From contig DFQH01000005.1 in NCBI GenBank assembly GCA_002377695.1, forward strand, positions 31,844 through 95,843: a DNA stretch of 64,000 bases, read 5' to 3'. The translations under genes and the position numbers were made by a program. Positions 43,770 through 51,721 of the stretch are shown here, in pieces (the first letter of the stretch is position 1; every line of letters starts with the position of its first letter). Origin of the DNA: Citromicrobium sp. UBA3494. GTDB taxonomy: Bacteria; Pseudomonadota; Alphaproteobacteria; Sphingomonadales; Sphingomonadaceae. The notes under the pieces are model-generated. The model worked only from the letters and a program-made list of their open reading frames with translations, ran no database searches and was not told the origin of the DNA.

Positions 43770-45293
43770 GTGAACGCTGCAGAAATCTTTTCATTCCCGA
43801 AAACCGGTGCGCCCCCTTGGGAAACCGAGGCCTTCAGTTATGCAGGCTGGGTTCCTACAATTTCGGGACATCTATCTTTCAGCCTTGTAGGCTCCGAAGA
43901 GCAGACTTCTGGCTGCAAGTCATTCAATCAGCCTCTTGCGGACCATAATGAGCGTGTTGTCATAGTTCATAAGCAACGGCGTAATCGTGACCGCTTGCGT
44001 GTCATTCCTCGCCGCACCCCACCGGAAGCCAAACATGACTTCTTCCTTGTCGGGGTAACTGCCGGTGCTAGCGCAAGGCCGTCATGTAGGGGCGTCCGGA
44101 GCGCGGAGATCTGGGACCAGCAAGGGGTTCTGACTGGGGTCGTGCTGGTTGTTCCAGGCTCTGAGAATCCCGATCAGCATCGACAAGGGCTGCTTGACTT
44201 CCTCTTTGACAAGCTGGCGTGTGACGTACTCGTCGGGGTAGATGACCAGCTGCCAGCTGCCGTAATGGCGCAGGTCATTGCGGCAAGGGACAATTCGGTT
44301 GTTTGTCTTGCTCTACGCTTCGCGCTTTTTCGAACGGGCGAACTTCGGTTCTGGTTTGACAACGAAACGATGTTCGGCGCGGCCTCAGTTTACGATGAGA
44401 TCGAGGATACCAGCGAGTTTGCTGACGCAGTTGCTGAGCAAGCCTATTTCTTCGTAAAAGAAGCTGCTCACCTGCACTACCATCATCCTAGCGAGGACGA
44501 CCAGCTTCTGCCTCTGGTCCGGTTGGAGCGTGCCGATAACGACGATATTCATCATGCAAATGAGTTGAAATGGAGGCGAGAAACGCTCTGGGGTCTGGCC
44601 CGCATCATTACGCAATTCCGTCGCCGGAACCGACCACAGGACCAGACGCAAGCTCTCGGTGTCCTGGCATATGCTGACGTTTTTCAGAACACGCAGACGG
44701 ACATTATTCGGACAAAAGTCCTCGACCACAAATGCGCCTTTGATGACTGTGTCGAGATCGCGGGATATGACTTCTCTCACACCAAGGCTTCCGTTGAAGC
44801 CGCAGGCAAGATCGCTGACAAGAGTACGGCAAAGAGAGTCCAGACGACAGCGATCTTGATCGCTCTCAGCCTTTCATTCTTTGCGATTCTGCAGTCGTCA
44901 CTCGGGACCTACTTGGCCGCCTGCAAAACGACGGATGCGTCACCAGCCTGCGCAACTTTCAGTAGCAGTATCGACCAGCTCTCAATGCTACACTTGAGCC
45001 TTTTGATGCTCGAGTGGCCGCTGCTGACCTTCGCGATCATATTCGTCCTGGGATTATGCTGGACGCACTTTGGAACCGAAGATCGGAAATTTACCGATAT
45101 CCTTTTTGGATCGTCATTTGGACATTTCCTATCCAGAAGCGCGAGAGCATTTGGCGTCAGCGCGTCACGTAAGATCTCGCAGGTTCGCGTCTTGGCCAAC
45201 GCTGCTGATTGGCTTGGGCGATTCCTTGCATTCGTAGCCGCCTTGGCCATGTCCGCATTTTGCTTCTTGGTTATCTATTGGGCCGCAATCTGA
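43770..45293 (+). CDS. Unknown 507-aa membrane protein with C-terminal TM cluster
   Basis: Residues 1-360 are soluble and without a recognised domain; notable pieces are VLTGVVLVVPGSENPDQHRQG, VKEAAHLHYHHPSEDDQLL (His-rich) and WGLARIITQFRRRN. Three helices follow: ILIALSLSFFAILQSSLGTYL, LLMLEWPLLTFAIIFVLGLCW and FLAFVAALAMSAFCFLVIYW. A large cytoplasmic sensor-like part plus C-terminal membrane helices is common in membrane-acting defence effectors, but no homology supports that here. GC is visibly lower than in the host, and the start (ATG 43770) has only a weak ribosome site. Confidence 0.6.
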   Translation: MNAAEIFSFPKTGAPPWETEAFSYAGWVPTISGHLSFSLVGSEEQTSGCKSFNQPLADHNERVVIVHKQRRNRDRLRVIPRRTPPEAKHDFFLVGVTAGASARPSCRGVRSAEIWDQQGVLTGVVLVVPGSENPDQHRQGLLDFLFDKLACDVLVGVDDQLPAAVMAQVIAARDNSVVCLALRFALFRTGELRFWFDNETMFGAASVYDEIEDTSEFADAVAEQAYFFVKEAAHLHYHHPSEDDQLLPLVRLERADNDDIHHANELKWRRETLWGLARIITQFRRRNRPQDQTQALGVLAYADVFQNTQTDIIRTKVLDHKCAFDDCVEIAGYDFSHTKASVEAAGKIADKSTAKRVQTTAILIALSLSFFAILQSSLGTYLAACKTTDASPACATFSSSIDQLSMLHLSLLMLEWPLLTFAIIFVLGLCWTHFGTEDRKFTDILFGSSFGHFLSRSARAFGVSASRKISQVRVLANAADWLGRFLAFVAALAMSAFCFLVIYWAAI

Positions 45294-45707
45294 CCGCTTG
45301 CGTTGCGATGTGTTTGGGCATCGACGGGATTGCTGTCCGCGGTGCTCCCTGATTCGCGCGAATTCCGGCGAAGACTTTCCGAATCTTTGGTCGCAGAGCC
45401 ACGTCGGACGTAGACCCGCCAAGAGTTGGCCACATATAGGAAAATTTCTTTGAGTCCCGCATGGACCCATACGTTCTCACATGGCGTCAAGCGGACAACG
45501 GGACGAGATTTGTTCTATTTTTGTTCTTTACAGACGCAATAGGCCGTGTCTAGCCTTTCACTTGTCACAGGGTTTGGTGCCACCCTGTAGCGGCCAACGA
45601 ACGGGCTTGTGGGAGACTTTCCCTTCGCTGTCCGGCGTTGCGAAAGGCACCTCCGCTACTGGCCAATCCGGGCCCTGTGACGACCTCTCGTCCCCCCGGA
45701 GAATATA
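45294..45707. other. Regulatory-looking spacer before the AlpA gene
   Basis: About 410 bp without a supportable gene. Contains a 12-bp palindrome ATTCGCGCGAAT at 45352-45363 and a set of ACAGGG boxes nearer the next gene (listed separately). Short minus-strand open frames here lack family matches. Confidence 0.5.
45564..45588. promoter_or_regulatory. Inverted-repeat operator candidate upstream of the AlpA gene
   Basis: ACAGGGT (45567-45573) and ACCCTGT (45582-45588) are perfect inverted arms around 8 bp. GTCACAGGG (45564-45572) also pairs with CCCTGTGAC at 45673-45681, 27 bp before the AlpA-like start, giving three related boxes in about 120 bp. Confidence 0.4.
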
Positions 45708-45899
45708 ATGACCAAGAATGAATTGCTGACGTGCCAGGAGGTGATGCGCCTCACTGGCATCCGTAGCCGCACGACCATCTGGCGGCGCATCCAGAAAGGC
45801 CGGTTTCCCCATCCGGTCGACATCGGCGCTGGCCGCATCCGCTGGCGCGCTGCTGACATCGACGAATGGATCAGCGCCCTGCCGCTGCGCCGCTACTGA
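45708..45899 (+). CDS. AlpA-family regulator/excisionase
   Basis: A 63-aa winged-helix MerR-like DNA-binding protein: LLTCQEVMRLTGIRSRTTIW (HTH) and RRIQKGRFPHPVDIGAGRIRWRAADIDEWI. AlpA-type proteins activate or assist excision of P4-like elements, so it is probably the element's directionality or induction switch. A GGAG lies 9 nt upstream. ACAGGG-type inverted repeats precede it. Confidence 0.85.
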   Translation: MTKNELLTCQEVMRLTGIRSRTTIWRRIQKGRFPHPVDIGAGRIRWRAADIDEWISALPLRRY

Positions 45900-45942
45900 C
45901 CCCCTCCAAGGCGGGCAATGGCCCGCAGAAAGCATCACCCCC

Positions 45943-46458
45943 ATGTCTATCCTTACCTTGATCAACGCGGCCCTGCAGAAGCATGGCTGGCTGATCGCTC
46001 GCCTTCCGATTGACGAAGAAGAGCGCGCGGCCCAACTCATAGAATTGCTCGTTGAAGACAATGCCGATGGGCGCGCCCGTCGGTACACACTTCAACCTTG
46101 GCTCTGTTACGAACGCCCGGTCCGCGAGCGGTTTGAGGGGCAAGATTGTTGTCTCACTGTCGAGGGCCCGATCTACAGGAGCCGGGACGGAACCGGGTAT
46201 CCGCTTGGTAGCCAGCTCCGCACCGAATTCGGGTGGCTGGACCTCACGCCCGAAGAGACCAACGCGATCGCAGACGAAGTTCGATCAGCGATCGACCTCG
46301 CACTACTGCGCTGGTTCACACGGCCCGATATGGCGGAACGCCAGTCGCCTTCGCGCCAATCCCGCGACCGCTACTTTGACGACGATGTCGCCCGCAATCT
46401 GATCCTGTCTGCGACGCCTCCAACGGCAAGCATGGAGCAAGACGCCCGTGTCAATTGA
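45943..46458 (+). CDS. Hypothetical protein of the element backbone, 171 aa
   Basis: No recognised family. An N-terminal amphipathic region (LINAALQKHGWLIARLP), an acidic middle (EEERAAQLIELLVEDNAD), and a charged C-terminus rich in Arg/Gln/Ser. It lies 43 bp after the AlpA gene on the same strand, so probably the same operon. A backbone role (replication, regulation or transfer) is possible but not shown by sequence. Confidence 0.5.
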   Translation: MSILTLINAALQKHGWLIARLPIDEEERAAQLIELLVEDNADGRARRYTLQPWLCYERPVRERFEGQDCCLTVEGPIYRSRDGTGYPLGSQLRTEFGWLDLTPEETNAIADEVRSAIDLALLRWFTRPDMAERQSPSRQSRDRYFDDDVARNLILSATPPTASMEQDARVN

Positions 46459-46662
46459 CTGGAGAACGACTGGAGAAGGAGAGGGCCACGATACTGCGTA
46501 TCGGACCCGTAATTTTCATACACACCCCACGCACGTGTGCATCGAGGATTTCTGCGAGTTTGAAGGGATGCGGATAGCATCTCGCCCGCGCAGCAGGCTT
46601 CGAACCCGCGCAATTCCGCCATTCTTAGCGATGGCGGATAGCATCGCCACCGGAGCGGACCG
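46459..46662. other. Hairpin-rich leader, possible oriT
   Basis: About 200 bp upstream of the relaxosome gene. GATGC-GGATA-GCATC (46567-46581) and GCGATG-GCGGATAG-CATCGC (46628-46647) share the GGATAGCATC core. CCGCCAT/ATGGCGG (46616-46637) forms a second stem that excludes the latter. Relaxosome binding (oriT) or control of translation are both possible. Confidence 0.4.
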
Positions 46663-47034
46663 ATGAGCTCGCGGGCGCAGACGGTGCGCCTCAGTCCGTC
46701 GCAATATCGCGTGCTGGCTGACTTCGCAAAGCGGAGGGGCGTGAGCGACTACGCCATGCTGGCGCGGGTCGTGGAAGCTGGTTTTCTCGCCATGCTTCAC
46801 GGCACCGACAAGGAAACAGATCTCGCCGAACTGGCACGCGAGATCGGGTCGATTTCGGAGCGCCTCGCCGAAGCCGAACGGGTGCTTGACCGGGCCCTGT
46901 TCACCGCCTGTGCGGCCTATGCTTACGCCCGCCATGCAGCGCTGGGAACGAAGAAATCCGACGAGACAATCGCAGCCGAAGCGCGGGCCGCGTTCGAGCG
47001 CCAGCGCTCGCTTGCCCTGGAGATCGAGCCATGA
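46663..47034 (+). CDS. Relaxosome accessory/ribbon-helix-helix-like protein
   Basis: A 123-aa protein with a short RHH-like start (QTVRLSPSQYRVLADFAKRRG, VSDYAMLARVVEAGFLAML) and a helical tail of 60 residues. Position just before the coupling ATPase and MOBF relaxase suggests a TrwA-like DNA-binding helper of the relaxosome. Start ATG 46663 with GGAG 9 nt upstream. Its stop overlaps the next gene as ATGA. Confidence 0.65.
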   Translation: MSSRAQTVRLSPSQYRVLADFAKRRGVSDYAMLARVVEAGFLAMLHGTDKETDLAELAREIGSISERLAEAERVLDRALFTACAAYAYARHAALGTKKSDETIAAEARAAFERQRSLALEIEP

Positions 47035-48851
47035 ATTCGAACATCGACTTCGTCACCCGCGCGCACGCCTTGTGGCGTGTGCGCATGGCGCAATGGCAGC
47101 AACGTTTTCGCTTCTTTTCCACGATCACTCTTGGTGCAGCAGCGACCGGGGCAATCATCGCACCCCAGTTCCTGCTGCATGGTCCCGCAATAACGACAGC
47201 GGTGCAGTATGCGTGGGCCAACGTGCTGACCTTGCTGGGCTCGCTCACAGGCAGCGACATCAAGATGAACATAGCGATGGACGGCCAGCGCTGGACCGTT
47301 TCCGCAGCATGGTTTGCCGCTGAACCATTCTTCACCGATACCTTCTGGCAGGTTGTCAAAGTGATCGCTGGCGGCACAGTCACCGGCTTTGTGATAGGGC
47401 TGTTCACGGTCTGGGTGCTCCAGCGGACCATGTCCGAACAGGGCAAGGATACGCTGGCCGATCGAGTTCTTAGCGGGACCCGCCTCGCGAGCGAAGACGA
47501 CGTCGCTTCACAGACCGCGCGGTATTGTGGCACGAATGCCTTGCGCATCGGCCCGGTCCCCGTTCCGCGCCGGATCGAAACCCGCCACTTTGCCTTTCTC
47601 GGTACCACCGGCAGCGGCAAGACCACTGCCTTGCGCCAGATGCTCGATGGGATCGAGAGACGCGGCGAAGCGGCGCTTGTCTATGACACAAGCGGAGAGT
47701 TCATCGCGCACTATTACAACCCCGCGCGCGGGGACATCATCCTCAATCCCTTCGATGCCCGCTGCGCCTTCTGGACGCCCTTCGACGAGATATCGCACCC
47801 TGCCGATGCGGACCGGATCGCGCGGCAACTCGTTTCGGAAACCAGCAGCCAGGATGACGATGTATGGCTGGAAACAAGCCGCATTCTTGTCGCCAACATG
47901 ATCCGCTCACTCTGGGCCGAAGATAACCGCAGCCTCGAAGCCTTGCTCGAAGCCTTGCAGGTCAAGGACAAGGAGCAGCTGAAGGAATGGCTGGGGCATA
48001 CGTCGTCGGCCCGCACCTTTGCCAACGACGCCGACCGCGCCACCGGCAGTGTACTCTTCATGCTCGCCAAGGCGGCAAACCTGATCCAGTTTTTGAAGGT
48101 CGAAGATGAGGGAGAGGACCGCTTCGCCTTCCGTGACTTCATCGCTAATCTGGACAAATGCGAGGGTGCAAGACCCTGGATCTTCGTCCCCCGCAAGGAG
48201 GACTACTTCGAGGCCTCCAAGCCGCTCATGGCGTGCTGGCTCGAATGTGCGGCGAGCGCTGTGCTGGGTCTTTCGCCCTCGCCAGACCGCCGCATCTGGT
48301 TCGTGCTCGACGAGCTGGCCGACCTGCCACGCGTCGAGAACCTTGCTCGCCTCTTGCCCGAGGGTCGCAAGTTTGGCGCTGCGATCGTGCTCACCTTTCA
48401 GGCGCTCGGGCAGATGCGCAATCGCTACGGTGCGAACATCGCCGAGGCCATGCTCGCCTGCTGCAACACCAAGCTGTTTCTGCAAACGGTCGATCAGGAA
48501 ACCCGCAAATGGGCGAGCGAGACAATCGGCCAGTGCGAGGTGGAATTGCGCGTTGCCACCGATACGCTGTCGATTGGCAGCGAGGTGCCGCGCACGACCA
48601 TCGCGACACAGCGCCAGTTCCGCCCCGCCGTGCTTGAAAGCGAACTGCGGCTAAGCCCGCATAAGGGCTATCTGCTGCTTCCCGATGGCCTGCCGGTCGC
48701 GCGCATCGGCCTGACTGCCGATCACATCACCCGGCGTGGCGAGCCTCGTCAGCCTGCCTACGTGCCAGGCGATCCGGCGGGCACACTGTGGAGCCGGGTC
48801 AGCGAGATCGCGAAGGGTGCCGAGCCCGACGCCAAACCCGGACCGGTTTGA
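47031..48851 (+). CDS. TrwB/TraD-like type IV coupling ATPase
   Basis: A 606-aa inner-membrane DNA pump linking the relaxosome to a secretion channel. Two N-terminal helices (about 30-55 and 95-135) anchor it. Walker A is GTTGSGKTTALRQ (about 190-202), Walker B WFVLDELADLPRVENL, with TFQALGQMRNRYG as an arginine-finger-like region. The domain order matches TrwB. It sits between the accessory protein and the relaxase, each overlapping by a few bases (TGATG at the 3' end). Confidence 0.9.
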   Translation: MNSNIDFVTRAHALWRVRMAQWQQRFRFFSTITLGAAATGAIIAPQFLLHGPAITTAVQYAWANVLTLLGSLTGSDIKMNIAMDGQRWTVSAAWFAAEPFFTDTFWQVVKVIAGGTVTGFVIGLFTVWVLQRTMSEQGKDTLADRVLSGTRLASEDDVASQTARYCGTNALRIGPVPVPRRIETRHFAFLGTTGSGKTTALRQMLDGIERRGEAALVYDTSGEFIAHYYNPARGDIILNPFDARCAFWTPFDEISHPADADRIARQLVSETSSQDDDVWLETSRILVANMIRSLWAEDNRSLEALLEALQVKDKEQLKEWLGHTSSARTFANDADRATGSVLFMLAKAANLIQFLKVEDEGEDRFAFRDFIANLDKCEGARPWIFVPRKEDYFEASKPLMACWLECAASAVLGLSPSPDRRIWFVLDELADLPRVENLARLLPEGRKFGAAIVLTFQALGQMRNRYGANIAEAMLACCNTKLFLQTVDQETRKWASETIGQCEVELRVATDTLSIGSEVPRTTIATQRQFRPAVLESELRLSPHKGYLLLPDGLPVARIGLTADHITRRGEPRQPAYVPGDPAGTLWSRVSEIAKGAEPDAKPGPV

Positions 48852-51598
48852 TGGTCGCCTCGGTCTCGGCCCTGTCGAGTGCCAGCCAGGCCGCGAGCTA
48901 TTACGAAGCCGACGACTACTATGCCGAAGGCGGCATGGCTCCGTCCCAATGGTTTGGTGAGGCAGCCGAAAAGCTGGGCCTGTCGGGCGAAGTCGATCGC
49001 GAAAAGTTTGCCGAAATGCTCGAAGGTCGAGTTGCCGGGCAGCAGCTCGGCACCACGCGCGATGGCAAGGTCGAGCACCGGCCAGGCTGGGACATCACCC
49101 TGTCCGCGCCCAAGTCGGTTTCGATCATGGCCGAGGTTGCCGGGGACAAGCGGCTGATCAAGGCGCACGGCGCAGCAGTGAAAGTGGCGCTCGCCCATGT
49201 CGAGAAGCATATGGCGGCAACGCGCATCAGGCAGGGAGGCGAAGTCCTTCGCGAAGCGACCGGCAATCTCGCCATTGCCACCTTCCGCCATGCCACGAGC
49301 CGGGCGCAGGACCCGCAGCTTCACACCCACGGCGTTATCCTCAACGCGACGCAGGACAAGGATGGCAACTGGCGCAGCCTTGAGCCGCGTGCCTTCTACC
49401 AGCTCCAGAAGGAGATCGGCGCGATCTACCGGCAGGAACTGGCCCACGGCGTTACAGAACTGGGCTATCGGATCGAGGCAGGGAAGGATTCGCTGTTCGA
49501 GATCGCGGGTGTCCCAGAGAAGGCCATCGATGCGCTGAGCCAGCGCACCGCAGCCATCGATGCCCGGCTTGCCGAGCGGGGTACGAGCCGCGCGGAAGCC
49601 AGTGCTGCCGAAAAGCAGATCGCCGCGCTCGATACGCGGGAAGCCAAGAGCCATGCCGATCATCGCACCTTGCGCGCTGACTGGCGGGCGACTGCCGATG
49701 GCGCCGGGTTCGACAAGGAAGCGCGAGACAAGCTGATCAGTGAAGCGAGAGAGCGGATTAAAAACAGCGAAGCTACCGCCAGCCCGGAATTGCTGGCACG
49801 GCAGGCGGTGGCGTGGGCCGCTGCCAAGCTCTCCGAGCGAGAGGCGGTATTCCCGGCCAGCACGCTCGCGCGTGAGGCCGGGGACTTTGCTTTTGGCAAG
49901 GCCGGGCACGGTGCGATCAGCGCAGCGATTGCCGGGGCCGGTGAGCGCGGCGAGCTTGTCCCGCGCACTTTCCTTGACCGGCGGGGCGCGGAGTTTGCCG
50001 GGTTCACAACGCCGCAGGCTATCGCGACCGAGCGCACCATGCTGCGCCTCGAAGAGGCCGGGCGAGGCATGGCGCAGTCACTTTCCAGTCCTTTGGCAGC
50101 GGCAAGGACCATCGAGCGCGCTGCGCGGCAGTCAGCCCGATCAGGTTACGCCTGGACTGAAGACCAGAAGCGGGCGACCGCAGACCTGCTCTCCTCACGG
50201 GATCGAGTTGCTGCAGTCCAGGGCTATGCCGGGACGGCCAAGACCAACACTGTGCTTGCCACCTATGCGCGCGAGGCACGGCGACACGGACTAGCGGTTA
50301 CAGCGCTTGCACCGACCGCATCGGCAGCGACTGTGCTTGGCGAAGCACTTGGCCTGCGTGGAGACACAGTGGCCCGCCATTTGCTTGCGCCAGAGGCGAA
50401 GACAGCTGGCAAGGAAGCTGTCTGGATCGTCGATGAAGCTTCGATGCTTTCGGCACACGATATGGCGAAACTCATGACCCGCGCCAACAAGGCTGGAGCC
50501 CGGCTTGTACTGGTCGGCGACGTCAAGCAGCTCGGTTCGGTGTGTGCTGGCGCAGCCTTTGCTCAGTTGCAGCAGGCAGGCATGGCGACCGCAAAACTTG
50601 CCGAAGTCGTCCGGCAGACCAATGCCGACACACGCGAAGCCGTGATGGCCTCAATCGAAGGCCATGCGGGCAAAGCTCTGGCCGCGCTGGAACGTGGCGG
50701 CGGCAAAGTGATCGAGGGTGCAACGCCGGACGAGCGCCTTGGGGAGATGGCCCGGCATTATCTGGCAATGTCACCAGCAGAGCGCGCGCGAACGCTGATT
50801 ATCGAGCCATCGCGTGAAGGCAGGGACAGGCTCACCGGCATGATCCGAGCAAAGCTGACCGAGCGAGGTGAGCTGTCGGCAGGAGCAGTGCGGTTCAATG
50901 CTCTACTGGCGAAGGGCCTGACCCGTGCTGAAGCGCGCGAGGCAGCAAGCTATGCTATCGGCGAAGTTGTCCGGTTCAGCCGCGACTATGCCGCCAAAGG
51001 CGTGCGCCGGGGCGAAAGCTTCGCGATTGCCGCTGTCGATCCTGAGCGCGGGCGCATTGCTCTGGAAGGCCGCGATGGCCGGTCGCTTGATTGGCAGCCC
51101 CGGCAGTGGGGTGGTGGCAATGCCGAGGTGTTCGAGCAGAAACCGATGGAGCTCCGGACCGGCGACCTCGTGCAATTCACCCGCAACGATCGCGAGACGG
51201 GACGCATCAATGGCCTTGGCGGGACCATCACCCGCATCGATTCCGACCGTGCGCGGGCGACAGTAAAGCTCGCCAATGGGCGCGAGCAGAAGCTCGATCT
51301 GTCCGATCCTCGCGACGCCCATTTGCGCCACGCCTATGCCCAAACCGCCCACGCCGCGCAGGGCCAGACCGCCGAGCGCGTCCTGATCCACGCCGACAGC
51401 CGCTCCACCAATCTGGTCGACCAGAAGATGCTCTATGTCGCGTTGTCGCGGGCCAAGGCCGATGCGGTGATTGTCACCGACAACAAGGACAGGCTCGTCC
51501 GCGCGATCTACGAACGCGCAGGCGAAAAGCAGACTGCCCTGACCGCAAGCTCCCCCGAAGTCAGCAAGTCGAAGTCGATAGGTGTCGGTATGGGGTGA
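48851..51598 (+). CDS. MOBF relaxase-helicase (TrwC/TraI-like)
   Basis: Nicks oriT and unwinds DNA during conjugative mobilisation. The 915-aa protein has a TrwC-type relaxase domain (about 1-290) with catalytic tyrosines in ASYYEADDYYAEGG (15-28), GWDITLSAPKSVS and the His pair in PQLHTHGVILNAT; then an SF1 helicase (about 430-880) with Walker A GYAGTAKTNTVL (Ala where many have Gly), motif II VDEASMLSA, LVLVGDVKQLGSV and VALSRAKADAVIVT. The start overlaps the coupling-protein stop. No mating-pair genes follow. Confidence 0.93.
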   Translation: MVASVSALSSASQAASYYEADDYYAEGGMAPSQWFGEAAEKLGLSGEVDREKFAEMLEGRVAGQQLGTTRDGKVEHRPGWDITLSAPKSVSIMAEVAGDKRLIKAHGAAVKVALAHVEKHMAATRIRQGGEVLREATGNLAIATFRHATSRAQDPQLHTHGVILNATQDKDGNWRSLEPRAFYQLQKEIGAIYRQELAHGVTELGYRIEAGKDSLFEIAGVPEKAIDALSQRTAAIDARLAERGTSRAEASAAEKQIAALDTREAKSHADHRTLRADWRATADGAGFDKEARDKLISEARERIKNSEATASPELLARQAVAWAAAKLSEREAVFPASTLAREAGDFAFGKAGHGAISAAIAGAGERGELVPRTFLDRRGAEFAGFTTPQAIATERTMLRLEEAGRGMAQSLSSPLAAARTIERAARQSARSGYAWTEDQKRATADLLSSRDRVAAVQGYAGTAKTNTVLATYAREARRHGLAVTALAPTASAATVLGEALGLRGDTVARHLLAPEAKTAGKEAVWIVDEASMLSAHDMAKLMTRANKAGARLVLVGDVKQLGSVCAGAAFAQLQQAGMATAKLAEVVRQTNADTREAVMASIEGHAGKALAALERGGGKVIEGATPDERLGEMARHYLAMSPAERARTLIIEPSREGRDRLTGMIRAKLTERGELSAGAVRFNALLAKGLTRAEAREAASYAIGEVVRFSRDYAAKGVRRGESFAIAAVDPERGRIALEGRDGRSLDWQPRQWGGGNAEVFEQKPMELRTGDLVQFTRNDRETGRINGLGGTITRIDSDRARATVKLANGREQKLDLSDPRDAHLRHAYAQTAHAAQGQTAERVLIHADSRSTNLVDQKMLYVALSRAKADAVIVTDNKDRLVRAIYERAGEKQTALTASSPEVSKSKSIGVGMG

Positions 51599-51721
51599 TC
51601 GCGTACGGAAGACGACCGCTGTTTCACTTCGAGCGTCGTTCGGTCTTCCGGATTTCTTTGGGGAGCACTAAGACTTCGCTCCTAATGTCAAATATTTCCA
51701 GCGTGCGGGGAATGCCAAACA

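Noticed and set aside
48851..51598. Ala in the relaxase Walker A (GYAGTAKT) as a dead ATPase
   Set aside because: The lysine and threonine that contact phosphate are intact and I recall the same variant in other MOBF proteins, so it is not evidence of inactivation.
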